Shown in pieces: positions 1 through 6,450 of a stretch of 64,000 nucleotides of DNA (position 1 is its first letter; every line of letters starts with the position of its first letter). The position numbers were made by a program, and so were the translations under genes. Source of the stretch: Abiotrophia defectiva ATCC 49176 (lineage in GTDB: Bacteria; Bacillota; Bacilli; Lactobacillales; Aerococcaceae); NCBI RefSeq assembly GCF_037041345.1, contig NZ_CP146287.1, positions 1,429,501-1,493,500 of the forward strand, read 5' to 3'. Below the pieces are notes generated by a model. That model saw nothing but the letters and a program-made list of their open reading frames with translations. It was not told the origin of the DNA and did no database searches.

Positions 1-13
1 CTTCAATTTTCAT
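1..13 (-). CDS. 5' end of a leftward gene, cut by window edge
   Basis: Reading leftward, an ATG at 13-11 opens a frame beginning M-K-I-E and runs off the window. An AGAAGGAG ribosome binding site lies about 8 bases before it, and a TATAAT-type -10 element sits at 58-63. Four codons are too few to say what the protein is. The start call rests only on the good ribosome binding site and promoter. Confidence 0.5.
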
Positions 14-57
14 GATGCACCAACTCCTTCTATTGATTCCCAATACTTTATGGGGAT

Positions 58-63
58 ATTATA
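58..63 (-). promoter_or_regulatory. -10 element for the leftward edge gene
   Basis: A perfect TATAAT on the minus strand lies about 45 bases before the edge gene's ATG. The -35 region about 17 bases upstream is T-rich (TTTTTA) and matches poorly. This is a plausible but weakly supported promoter. Confidence 0.4.
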
Positions 64-80
64 CTCTTTTCTACCGTAAA

Positions 81-107
81 TAAAAAGAGCGAATCTTATT
101 GATTCGC
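81..107 (-). terminator. Intrinsic terminator, leftward
   Basis: GCGAATC at 89-95 and GATTCGC at 101-107 form a 7-bp stem with a 5-base loop. On the minus strand the stem is followed by a T-rich run (81-88). It would end leftward transcription from the 236-649 ORF or from the tRNA. Confidence 0.6.
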
Positions 108-235
108 TTAATCGTTTCGTCTTCGGTTACTCGCATAAGAGAGTCTTGGAGTGACGCTCGTTTCAGCCAGTAGTTGTGGCTAACCATCGATTACCACTCC
201 TTATCCTCTATACATTACCATGCGAGACTTTCTTC

Positions 236-649
236 TTATTCTTGGCCACTTAGCATCTTTTCTAGACTCCAGAGGGTTACAGGACTAGAAAGACGGTCAA
301 ACGATACACTATCAGCAATGCCGTAAGGTCGAAACTCTCTTAATTCAGCATTCAATTCAGCCTGGTAGAGGCGAACAGCCATCGAGATTTCATTCTGTAG
401 ACCAAACAAAGTACTGAAGGCTTGTTTTAGAACTTCTCCTTTTTCTTCCTTGACGAGCCTCACATAAGTATCCAAATTTTCCTGTTTACCTACCTCCAAT
501 TGACAATAAAGGCTACCGGACAAGTCCATAATTTGCGCTTCTAAATCATATTTGGCTTTGGCTAACTCTTTATTAATCTCACTGATTTCAAATTTGATAC
601 TGATAGCTTTTCGGCCTTGTTTTGGTTCTGCTTGAAAATCTCGTTCCAT
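236..649 (-). CDS. Hypothetical protein, 137 aa, uncertain
   Basis: I do not recognise this protein. The translation is hydrophilic, rich in Glu, Lys and Leu, with likely long helices (residues about 20-100) and no membrane segment or known motif. The frame is opened by a stop just upstream and the first ATG has no convincing ribosome binding site, so it could be a real small protein, a remnant of a longer gene, or a chance frame. A terminator-like hairpin lies downstream at 81-107, which favours a transcribed unit. It lies downstream of the tRNA-Ser gene on the same strand. Confidence 0.4.
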   Translation of the reverse strand: MERDFQAEPKQGRKAISIKFEISEINKELAKAKYDLEAQIMDLSGSLYCQLEVGKQENLDTYVRLVKEEKGEVLKQAFSTLFGLQNEISMAVRLYQAELNAELREFRPYGIADSVSFDRLSSPVTLWSLEKMLSGQE

Positions 650-711
650 TAGGAAAGTATGCTAATTTCTGAGAAAGCTAAAGAAAAAGCTAAAGAAAAA
701 CGAAAAGTAGA

Positions 712-766
712 CTTATCACCTGTTGCCTCAAACATTGATTTATCAACGTTTTAACAGAGTGATAAG
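712..766 (-). terminator. Possible terminator after tRNA-Ser
   Basis: CTTATCAC (712-719) pairs with GTGATAAG (759-766), extended by CTGTT (720-724) with AACAG (753-757). On the minus strand the stem is followed by T-rich sequence (about 690-708). The loop is long (28 bases), so this is weaker than a classical terminator. It sits about 12 bases past the 3' end of the tRNA. Confidence 0.45.
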
Positions 767-778
767 CCCTTATCTTAC

Positions 779-865
779 GGAGACGGTGGGATTCGAACCC
801 ACGTGCCGGTTGCCCGACAAAATGATTTCGAGTCATTCCCGTTACGGCCTCTTCGGTACGTCTCC
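779..865 (-). tRNA. tRNA-Ser (anticodon CGA)
   Basis: An 87-nt cloverleaf on the minus strand. The acceptor stem GGAGACG pairs with CGTCTCC at the ends. The anticodon stem AATGA/TCATT encloses the loop CTCGAAA, giving anticodon CGA for serine codon UCG. A long variable arm, typical of serine tRNAs, is present, and the T arm contains GGTTCGAATCC. CCA is not encoded. A promoter with TTGCAG and TATAAT lies immediately upstream. Confidence 0.96.
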
Positions 866-876
866 GGAACAAGCCT

Positions 877-905
877 ATTATAGCACCGGAATTCTCAGTC
901 TGCAA
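877..905 (-). promoter_or_regulatory. Promoter of tRNA-Ser
   Basis: On the minus strand, -35 TTGCAG (900-905) and a perfect -10 TATAAT (877-882) are separated by 17 bases, placing the start a few bases before the tRNA 5' end at 865. Confidence 0.75.
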
Positions 906-908
906 GGC

Positions 909-937
909 TTGACAAAGGCCCCTTTTATCCCTATGCT
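909..937 (+). promoter_or_regulatory. Promoter of folT leader
   Basis: On the plus strand a perfect -35 TTGACA (909-914) lies 17 bases before TATGCT (932-937, 4 of 6 matches). It points toward the riboswitch-like leader and folT, and lies back to back with the tRNA-Ser promoter. Confidence 0.65.
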
Positions 938-1005
938 TAGGAGGTTAGAACCCTAATCTAGAAGAAGGAGGTTATGGCAAGAAGGGCGCTGACACCAACT
1001 AACAC

Positions 1006-1103
1006 CAGAGTAAGAAAAGAAGCGTTAAGTGATAGCGAGATGGAATGTTGCTCCTATACGAAAAAATGCTGGACATTTTGCGGTTTCTTTTCTGCATTCG
1101 CTG
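1006..1103 (+). ncRNA. THF riboswitch-like leader of folT
   Basis: The leader carries blocks I recognise from the tetrahydrofolate riboswitch class: AGAGTA (1007-1012), GCGTTAAGTG (1022-1031), GATGGAATGTTG (1039-1050), and TGCATTCGCT near the 3' end (1093-1102). Helix P1 would be CAG/CTG (1006-1008 with 1101-1103). P2 is GAAAAGAA (1014-1021) with TTCTTTTC (1085-1092). P3 is GTGATAG-GAG with CTC-CTATAC. A downstream TTTAATT (about 1106-1112) can pair with AATTAAG at the folT ribosome binding site, suggesting translational control. The class call rests on remembered consensus blocks and on pairing, plus its place before a folate transporter. Confidence 0.8.
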
Positions 1104-1164
1104 CATTTAATTGGTTCTGTCAGTTAAATGAAGCAACTCGCTAAATTAAGGAGATGCTATTAAA

Positions 1165-1728
1165 ATGGAAAATCAAGTATACCGCCGTAAAGGCGCCGTC
1201 ACCACCCTACAGTTAACTACCCTGGCCATCTTGTTGGCTATTCGCTTCGCCTTGGATTACCTACCAGAAATCGATTTAGGCGTTACCAAAATGGGTTTTG
1301 GCTTTGTGGGGGCTGCCTTGACTGGCGCAATTGCCGGACCAATCCCTGCCATGATTCTTGGCGCTGCCCACGATATTCTCAAATTCGCCTTGGGTGGTGC
1401 TAAAGGTGTCTACTTCCCCGGTTACACCCTAACGGCCATTGTCGGCGGATTGATTTATGGGCTTGGCCTTCACCGCCAAACTAAGACCCCTCTTCGAATC
1501 TTCCTGACCGTCTTGGCTGTCACCCTCATCTGTAACTTGGGACTTAATACCCTCTGGACCATGATGGTTCAGAAAAAAGCTATCATGGCTATCTTGCCAG
1601 TACGTTTCTACAAAAATATGGCTTCCCTAGTGGTCAATTCAGTCGTCCTCTATTACCTCTTCAATAACGAGCCAGTCAAACGACTGATTGAACAGATTCA
1701 ATTTCCTAGCCTTTTGCGCAAGCAATAA
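1165..1728 (+). CDS. folT: Folate ECF transporter S component FolT
   Basis: Integral membrane substrate-binding subunit of an energy-coupling-factor transporter, predicted to bind folate and dock on the shared EcfAA'T module encoded elsewhere. The 187-residue protein has about six hydrophobic segments. It contains the FolT-type stretch LGLNTLW (around residue 127) followed by LPVRFYKN (around residue 145), a pattern I associate with the folate-specific S components. The start is fixed by TTAAGGAG about 9 bases upstream. A THF-riboswitch-like leader precedes it, which agrees with folate as substrate, and a strong terminator follows. It could be another vitamin S component, but leader and motif agree. 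Confidence 0.85.
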   Translation: MENQVYRRKGAVTTLQLTTLAILLAIRFALDYLPEIDLGVTKMGFGFVGAALTGAIAGPIPAMILGAAHDILKFALGGAKGVYFPGYTLTAIVGGLIYGLGLHRQTKTPLRIFLTVLAVTLICNLGLNTLWTMMVQKKAIMAILPVRFYKNMASLVVNSVVLYYLFNNEPVKRLIEQIQFPSLLRKQ

Positions 1729-1732
1729 AACT

Positions 1733-1765
1733 AGCCAAGACAGTCCATCTGTCTTGGCTTTTTCC
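1733..1765 (+). terminator. Terminator of folT
   Basis: AGCCAAGACAG (1733-1743) and CTGTCTTGGCT (1749-1759) form an 11-bp perfect stem followed by a T run. The right arm doubles as the -35 (TTGGCT) of the next gene's promoter. Confidence 0.9.
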
Positions 1766-1782
1766 CTTTCTAAGTGTATAAT
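1754..1782 (+). promoter_or_regulatory. Promoter of first GNAT gene, inside terminator arm
   Basis: -35 TTGGCT (1754-1759) lies in the right arm of the folT terminator, 17 bases before a perfect TATAAT (1777-1782). The same arrangement is repeated before the second GNAT gene. Confidence 0.6.
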
Positions 1783-1808
1783 CAATTCCAAAGAAAGGAG
1801 GCTTGCCC

Positions 1809-2360
1809 ATGAAAGCCATTGGAACCCAAACTCTCATCACAGAAGACCTTATTTTACGACGATTTGAACTGTCAGATGCGCCTGCCATGTTCAGCAACTG
1901 GGCGGGCCGTCCCGACAATGTCACCTACCTAACCTGGCCAGCTCACGCCGACTTAAGCGTCACTCAAGCCACCCTAGAGCGTTGGGTAGCGGCCTATCAA
2001 GACGGCGACAGCTTTAAATGGGCTATCACCCTCAAATCCCAACCTGATCAAGTCATTGGCGATATTAGTGGCGTCGGCTATGAGCCTGCCACCAATTCCA
2101 TAACCATTGGCTATGTCCTAGGACGAGATTACTGGGGCAAAGGCTACATGACCCAGGCCCTCATTGCGGTCAGTCGTTTCTTCTTGCAAGAAGCAGACAT
2201 CAATCGACTTAGTGCCACCCACGACACTGCCAACCCGGGTTCTGGACGCGTCATGCAAAAGGCTGGCTTCCACTTCGAAGGCATCCTACGCCAAGCCGGA
2301 CATAACAACCAGGGCATTGTGGACTCCGCCCACTATAGCCTGCTCAAAACTGATTTATAG
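1809..2360 (+). CDS. GNAT family N-acetyltransferase, copy 1
   Basis: Predicted cytosolic acetyl-CoA-dependent N-acetyltransferase of the RimJ/RimL-like (Acetyltransf_3) type, 183 residues. The start is ATG 1809, seven bases after AAAGGAGG; an in-frame TTG at 1803 is too close to the ribosome binding site. The C-terminal half holds the acetyl-CoA site: GYVLGRDYWGKGYMTQAL (about 97-114), then NRL...THD and GSGRVMQKAGFHFEG (about 146-160), typical of enzymes acting on ribosomal proteins or on small amines. The substrate cannot be read from the sequence. A second copy about 88 percent identical follows in tandem, and a perfect palindrome lies six bases past the stop. Confidence 0.9.
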   Translation: MKAIGTQTLITEDLILRRFELSDAPAMFSNWAGRPDNVTYLTWPAHADLSVTQATLERWVAAYQDGDSFKWAITLKSQPDQVIGDISGVGYEPATNSITIGYVLGRDYWGKGYMTQALIAVSRFFLQEADINRLSATHDTANPGSGRVMQKAGFHFEGILRQAGHNNQGIVDSAHYSLLKTDL

Positions 2361-2366
2361 GCAGAC

Positions 2367-2406
2367 AAAATTCCCATTATATCATATATGATATAATGGG
2401 AATTTT
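2367..2406. repeat. 40-bp perfect palindrome, copy 1
   Basis: Two 20-bp arms with no loop, centred on ATATAT. The inner 28 bp (2373-2400, starting CCCATTATATC) are identical in all three copies in the window. The outer six bases on each side (AAAATT and AATTTT here) differ between copies but always stay complementary. The stem is followed by T residues, so it may end transcription of the GNAT gene. Each strand of the core reads TGATATAAT, an extended -10 sequence. Confidence 0.95.
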
Positions 2407-2431
2407 TCTTGTCCCCTCCATCCCACAAACT

Positions 2432-2463
2432 AGCCAAGACAGCACCTCTGTCTTGGCTTTTTT
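2432..2463 (+). terminator. Terminator between the two GNAT genes
   Basis: AGCCAAGACAG (2432-2442) and CTGTCTTGGCT (2448-2458) form a duplicate of the folT terminator, followed by a T run. Confidence 0.88.
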
Positions 2464-2481
2464 CTTTCTTGGGCGTATAAT
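2453..2481 (+). promoter_or_regulatory. Promoter of second GNAT gene
   Basis: -35 TTGGCT (2453-2458), 17-base spacer, -10 TATAAT (2476-2481), again overlapping the right arm of a terminator. Confidence 0.6.
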
Positions 2482-2507
2482 CAAGGTCAAAGAAAGGAGG
2501 CTTGCTT

Positions 2508-3059
2508 ATGAAAGCCATTGGAACCCAAACTCTCATCACAGAAGACCTTGTTTTACGACGATTTGAACTATCAGATGCGCCTGCCATGTTCAACAACTGG
2601 GCGGGCCGTCCCGACAATGTCACCTACCTGATCTGGCCGGCTCATGCCGACTTAGACGTCACTCAAACCATCCTAGAGCGTTGGGTAGCGGCCTATCAAG
2701 ACGGAGGTACCTTTATATGGGCCATCACTCTCAAATCCCAGCCTGACCAAGTCATTGGCGATATTAGTGCCCTCGACTATGTGCCTGGCACCAATTCCAT
2801 GACCATAGGCTATGTCCTAGGACGAGATTACTGGGGCAAAGGCTACATGACCCAAGCCCTCATTGCGGTCAGCCGATTCCTCTTGCAAGAAGCAGACCTC
2901 AATCGACTTATTGCCACCCATGACACTGCCAATCTTGGATCTGGTCGCGTCATGCAAAAGGCCGGCTTCCACTTCGAAGGCATCCTACGCCAAGCCATGC
3001 ATAACAACCAAGGCATTGTGGATTCCGCCCACTATAGCCTGCTCAAATCTGATTTATAG
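2508..3059 (+). CDS. GNAT family N-acetyltransferase, copy 2
   Basis: Tandem paralogue of the preceding gene, 183 residues, ATG at 2508 after AGAAAGGAGG. The acetyl-CoA region (GYVLGRDYWGKGYMTQAL) is unchanged. The substitutions lie mostly in the likely substrate side of the fold, for example DSFK to GTFI, GVGYEPA to ALDYVPG and AGHN to AMHN, so the two copies may act on different substrates. The gene has its own promoter and is followed directly by the second palindrome. The reaction class is secure; the substrate is unknown. Confidence 0.9.
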   Translation: MKAIGTQTLITEDLVLRRFELSDAPAMFNNWAGRPDNVTYLIWPAHADLDVTQTILERWVAAYQDGGTFIWAITLKSQPDQVIGDISALDYVPGTNSMTIGYVLGRDYWGKGYMTQALIAVSRFLLQEADLNRLIATHDTANLGSGRVMQKAGFHFEGILRQAMHNNQGIVDSAHYSLLKSDL

Positions 3060-3066
3060 GCAGACA

Positions 3067-3106
3067 AAAAATCCCATTATATCATATATGATATAATGGG
3101 ATTTTT
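3067..3106. repeat. 40-bp perfect palindrome, copy 2
   Basis: The same 28-bp core as copy 1 (3073-3100), with outer arms AAAAAT and ATTTTT. It lies seven bases after the stop of the second GNAT gene. Confidence 0.95.
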
Positions 3107-3124
3107 AATTTACCCCGAGTACCC

Positions 3125-3152
3125 ATAAAAAAAGAGACTGGCAAGGCCAGTC
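3125..3152 (-). terminator. Terminator of nox
   Basis: GACTGGC (3136-3142) and GCCAGTC (3146-3152) form a 7-bp stem with a 3-base loop. On the minus strand it is followed by a run of seven T residues. Confidence 0.88.
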
Positions 3153-3161
3153 CATTTGCTA

Positions 3162-4514
3162 TTAAGCGTTAAGTTTGCGTTCTTGTTCAACTGCAGCTTG
3201 AGCTAAGATGTTGAGGTAGTTCCAAGGACGGTCAAAGACAGGTTGGAAGAAGAAGTCAACATAAGCCAAGTCTTCAATGGTCATCTTGTTTTGGATAGCC
3301 AAGGACAAGGTGTTAGCAGAAGCGGTACAGTCGTATTTAGACATTACTTGCCCACCTACGATACGGTTAGTCCCTACTTCGTAAACTAACTTCATGTAGA
3401 TTTTCTCGTTTGTTGGCATGAATTCTGGACGGTAGTTATCCACCACGTATACTGAACGAGTATCTAAACCGAAGTGCTTAGCAGAGCCTTCGTTAACCCC
3501 AGTTGAACCGATGTTCCAACCGAAGAGGTGGAGACCTGAAGTTGATTGAGTCCCGCGGTAACGAACTTTGTCGCCTGCGATGTTTTTACCAACCAAAGCA
3601 CCCATACGCACAGCGTTAGTTGCTAATGGAATGTAAGCATGACCGCCATTAGGGTTGTAGTTAACCGCACAAGAGTCACCCGCTGCAAAAACATCAGGAT
3701 GGCTAGTCTTCATGTAGTCGTCAACGATGATGGCACCGTTAGGCATGGTTTCAACTTGGTCTTTAACTAAGTCAGTGTTTGGACGGAAACCTACACAGAG
3801 GATTACCATGTCAGCTTCGTATTCGCCACCAGTGGTTACCACTTTCTTCACGACGCCGTTTTCGCCTTTGAAGCCTTGAACCATTTCGTTAAGGCGTACT
3901 TCAACGCCACGGTTACGCAAGTCTTCTTCTAAGACATCCGTGAATTCTGGGTCTAAGTATTTGTTCAAGATACGGTCTAAACCGTCAAGCAAGGTAACGT
4001 CTTTACCTTCTAAGTTGAAGGCTTCAACGAGTTCAATCCCGATGTAGCCCCCACCGATTACTACCACTTTTTGCTTGTCAGTCTTCTTAGCGAAGATTTC
4101 TTTAGCTTGGTTGTAGTTCTTGCAGAGTTGAACGTTTTCTAAGTCTAAACCTTCTAATGGTGGGATGATTGGCCAAGAACCAGTCGTTACCACTAACTTG
4201 TCAAAAGTTTCATCGAATTCTTCACCAGTTTTGAGGTTCTTAACGCGTAAGGTCTTAGCCTTCAAGTCAGCCTCTAAAACATCGTGTTCCATGTTGACTT
4301 TAGCGCCTAAAGAACTTAATTCTTCTGGGCTTGAGTAGAAGAGCCCTTGAGGGTCTTTCACAACCCCACCAACGTATAAGGCAATCCCACATGACAAGAA
4401 GGATACGTTATCGTTACGTTCGTAAACAACAACTTCCGCTTCTGGGTGATCATTTAAAATAGTTTTAACAGATGCTGTTCCCGCATGAGTACAGCCAACT
4501 ACTACTACTTTCAT
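3162..4514 (-). CDS. nox: NADH oxidase (water-forming type)
   Basis: FAD-dependent NADH oxidase of the CoA-disulfide reductase/Nox family, 450 residues, cytosolic. It likely reduces O2 to water with NADH and regenerates NAD for fermentation. The FAD site VVVVGCTHAGTA is at residues 3-14, the redox-active cysteine C42 lies in SFLSCG, the NADH-binding IGGGYIGIE is at about 153-161, and the second FAD segment FAAGDSCAV is near 280. The start at 4514 was chosen because AAGGAGG lies 9 bases before it; a longer frame would begin in the leader. It is divergent from the secreted flavoprotein gene, sharing a 280-bp intergenic region. A CoA-disulfide reductase role is the alternative. Confidence 0.92.
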   Translation of the reverse strand: MKVVVVGCTHAGTASVKTILNDHPEAEVVVYERNDNVSFLSCGIALYVGGVVKDPQGLFYSSPEELSSLGAKVNMEHDVLEADLKAKTLRVKNLKTGEEFDETFDKLVVTTGSWPIIPPLEGLDLENVQLCKNYNQAKEIFAKKTDKQKVVVIGGGYIGIELVEAFNLEGKDVTLLDGLDRILNKYLDPEFTDVLEEDLRNRGVEVRLNEMVQGFKGENGVVKKVVTTGGEYEADMVILCVGFRPNTDLVKDQVETMPNGAIIVDDYMKTSHPDVFAAGDSCAVNYNPNGGHAYIPLATNAVRMGALVGKNIAGDKVRYRGTQSTSGLHLFGWNIGSTGVNEGSAKHFGLDTRSVYVVDNYRPEFMPTNEKIYMKLVYEVGTNRIVGGQVMSKYDCTASANTLSLAIQNKMTIEDLAYVDFFFQPVFDRPWNYLNILAQAAVEQERKLNA

Positions 4515-4610
4515 ATTTTTCTTCCTCCTTAAGATATTGCTTAGCAACAGATATATAATACCACACAAACAGCAAAAAAGGTAGCCTTTTAAGCTCTTTA
4601 AAGCAAGTTT

Positions 4611-4624
4611 TTTGAGCGTTTACA
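4611..4624. promoter_or_regulatory. cre-like site between nox and flavoprotein gene
   Basis: On the minus strand the 14-mer TGTAAACGCTCAAA matches the CcpA cre consensus TGNAANCGNWNNCA except for one position. It lies about 100 bases upstream of nox. Weak evidence. Confidence 0.3.
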
Positions 4625-4684
4625 TCCCTGATTTAACAAGACTCTTATCCACCTTGCTTTCACAAAGTTTTTCATTTTGCCCTG

Positions 4685-4725
4685 TTTACTGGAAAAGGTG
4701 TTTTTTTCTGTCTTTTTCCGGTAAA
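4685..4725. promoter_or_regulatory. Inverted repeat upstream of the flavoprotein promoter
   Basis: TTTACTGGAAAAGG (4685-4698) and CTTTTTCCGGTAAA (4712-4725) are inverted copies with two mismatches, centres 27 bases apart. The right arm ends three bases before the -35 element, a position that suits an activator or repressor site. The cognate regulator is unknown; the Mga-like gene nearby is one possibility. Confidence 0.5.
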
Positions 4726-4728
4726 AGA

Positions 4729-4757
4729 TTGAAATTTAAGCCAAAATTCTGTATAAT
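4729..4757 (+). promoter_or_regulatory. Promoter of the secreted flavoprotein gene
   Basis: -35 TTGAAA (4729-4734), 17-base spacer, perfect -10 TATAAT (4752-4757). Confidence 0.8.
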
Positions 4758-4798
4758 ATAATAAGATAATTAAATCACAAAAGGAGATGTCAGTTCAC

Positions 4799-6289
4799 AT
4801 GCGTAAAAAATTATCTATCCTTTTCGCAGCTTTGTTCTTGGTCTTTGCTAGCCTCGGTCACACCTTGTCTGTCTTAGCCCAAGAATCTTCCAAGCCCGAT
4901 ACAACTTCAGGAGCGTCCGAGAAAAAATATACGGATCCAGCTGAACTTAAGGAAAGTTACGACGTAGTCGTTGTCGGTTCCGGTGGTGGCGGTTTGGCCG
5001 CAGCAATCGCAGCCCATGACGCTGGAGCCAACGTTGCAATTTTCGAAAAAATGCCAATCGTGGGTGGGAATACTAGCAAGTCTTCTGCTGGGATGAACGC
5101 TAGCGAAACCAAATTCCAAAAGGAAGCTGGTATTGAAGACTCTAACGACAAGTTCTACGAAGAAACCTTCAAAGGCGGGAAAGAAAAGAACGATCCAGAA
5201 TTGCTTCGCTTCTTAGTAGACCACTCTGCTAGCGCCATTGATTGGTTAGACTCTATGAACATTAAGTTGGATAACTTGACCACTACCGGTGGGATGAGCG
5301 TTAAGCGTACACACCGTCCATCAGATGGTTCTGCAATTGGGGGCTACTTAGTAGAAGGCCTCTATGCTAACGTCACTGAGCGTAAGATTCCAACCTTCGT
5401 TAACTCTGACGTAACTGAAATCACTGAAGAAAATGGCGCAGTTTCTGGTGTCAAAGTAACGGTTGAAGGCCAAGAAAAAACCATCAAATCTAAGGCCGTT
5501 GTCTTAGCAACAGGTGGTTTCGGGGCTAACTTAGACATGGTCAGCCAACTTAAGCCAGAACTCAAAGGCTTTGTTACAACTAACCAAGAAGGTTCCCAAG
5601 GGGACGGTATCAAGATGGCCGAAAAATTGGGCGCACAAACCGTTGACATGGATCAAATCCAAATCCACCCTTCTGTTGAACAAAAGACTTCTTACTTAAT
5701 CACTGAAGCCGTTCGTGGTGAAGGTGCTATCTTAATCAACCAAGAAGGTAAACGTTTCTTCAACGAACTAGAGACCCGTGACAAGGTTTCTGCTGCCATT
5801 ATCGGCCAAGAAGGAAAAGCAGCTTATGTAGTCTTCGACGAAGCTCTTAAGGGACGCGTTAAAGCCATCAACCAATACGAATCTAAAGGTTTAGTTGTCA
5901 AAGGTGATACCATTGAAGACTTGGCTAAGGAAATTGGTGTGGACCCAGCTAACTTAAAAGCTAGCATGGAAACTTGGAACAAGGCTGTTGCTGATAAGAA
6001 GGACGAAGAATTTGGCCGGACTACCGGGATGGACAACGACTTGTCACAAGCACCATACTACGCGATTAAAATCGCACCAGGGATTCACCACACCATGGGT
6101 GGTCTCAAGATTAACACTAACGCGCAAGTCCTCAACAAGGAAAACCAACCAATCAAAGGTTTGTACGCTTCTGGTGAAGTAACTGGTGGGGTTCACGGTG
6201 CTAACCGTATCGGTGGTAACGCCGTTGCCGACATCATTATCTTCGGTCGCCAAGCTGGTGAACAATCTGCTGCCTTTGTCAAAGAATAA
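4799..6289 (+). CDS. Secreted fumarate reductase-like flavoprotein
   Basis: FAD-containing flavoprotein of the flavocytochrome c/FrdA family, 496 residues, likely working outside the membrane. A typical signal peptide (residues 1-27, KK then a hydrophobic core ending LAQ) precedes the domain. FAD binding is at 55-70 (DVVVVGSGGGGLAAA). Family active-site segments are visible: RTHRPSDG, EAVRGEGA, HHTMGGLKIN and GANRIGGNAVAD. The linker has DTTSGAS (34-40), resembling the flavin-attachment motif used by ApbE-type FMN transferases. No separate FMN-binding or heme domain is seen. ATG 4799 is preferred over 4787, which abuts the AAAGGAG site. The substrate could be fumarate, urocanate or another acceptor. 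Confidence 0.82.
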   Translation: MRKKLSILFAALFLVFASLGHTLSVLAQESSKPDTTSGASEKKYTDPAELKESYDVVVVGSGGGGLAAAIAAHDAGANVAIFEKMPIVGGNTSKSSAGMNASETKFQKEAGIEDSNDKFYEETFKGGKEKNDPELLRFLVDHSASAIDWLDSMNIKLDNLTTTGGMSVKRTHRPSDGSAIGGYLVEGLYANVTERKIPTFVNSDVTEITEENGAVSGVKVTVEGQEKTIKSKAVVLATGGFGANLDMVSQLKPELKGFVTTNQEGSQGDGIKMAEKLGAQTVDMDQIQIHPSVEQKTSYLITEAVRGEGAILINQEGKRFFNELETRDKVSAAIIGQEGKAAYVVFDEALKGRVKAINQYESKGLVVKGDTIEDLAKEIGVDPANLKASMETWNKAVADKKDEEFGRTTGMDNDLSQAPYYAIKIAPGIHHTMGGLKINTNAQVLNKENQPIKGLYASGEVTGGVHGANRIGGNAVADIIIFGRQAGEQSAAFVKE

Positions 6290-6296
6290 GGCCAGC

Positions 6297-6325
6297 TCAC
6301 GCCTCCCTTTTGGGAGGTGTTTTTG
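6297..6325 (+). terminator. Terminator of the flavoprotein gene
   Basis: CCTCCC (6302-6307) pairs with GGGAGG (6312-6317) across a TTTT loop and is followed by a T run. Confidence 0.85.
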
Positions 6326-6402
6326 TATGCTTAGAAGCTTTCAAATTGGCCTGTTTTTTTCGTGGTTTCGGGTCATCTTTTTTCCGCAAGCAAACATTTT
6401 TA

Positions 6403-6411
6403 TGATATAAT
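6403..6411 (+). promoter_or_regulatory. Extended -10 promoter of the Mga-like gene
   Basis: TGATATAAT is a perfect extended -10 (TGNTATAAT). No good -35 is seen, which such promoters do not need. The predicted start lies about 35 bases before the coding region. Confidence 0.6.
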
Positions 6412-6450
6412 TAGTAAGAATTCGTCAGTACAAATTTTAAGGGGGCCATC

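Larger units (their letters stand above)
1731..3128 (+). repeat. Tandem duplication, two units of about 700 bp
   Basis: Unit 1 (about 1731-2429) and unit 2 (about 2430-3128) each contain, in order: a terminator stem AGCCAAGACAG...CTGTCTTGGCT, a TATAAT promoter, an AGAAAGGAGG ribosome binding site, a GNAT gene and a 40-bp palindrome. The palindromes are exactly 700 bases apart. The encoded proteins differ at about 21 of 183 residues, so the duplication is not recent or has diverged under selection. Confidence 0.9.

Noticed and set aside
690-956. Short frames on both strands across 690-956
   Set aside because: They run through the tRNA-Ser gene and its promoter; tRNA structure explains the sequence.
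5362-5649. Long antisense frames in the flavoprotein, glgP and glmS genes
   Set aside because: Codon-mirror shadows of well supported genes, without starts, ribosome binding sites or recognisable products.
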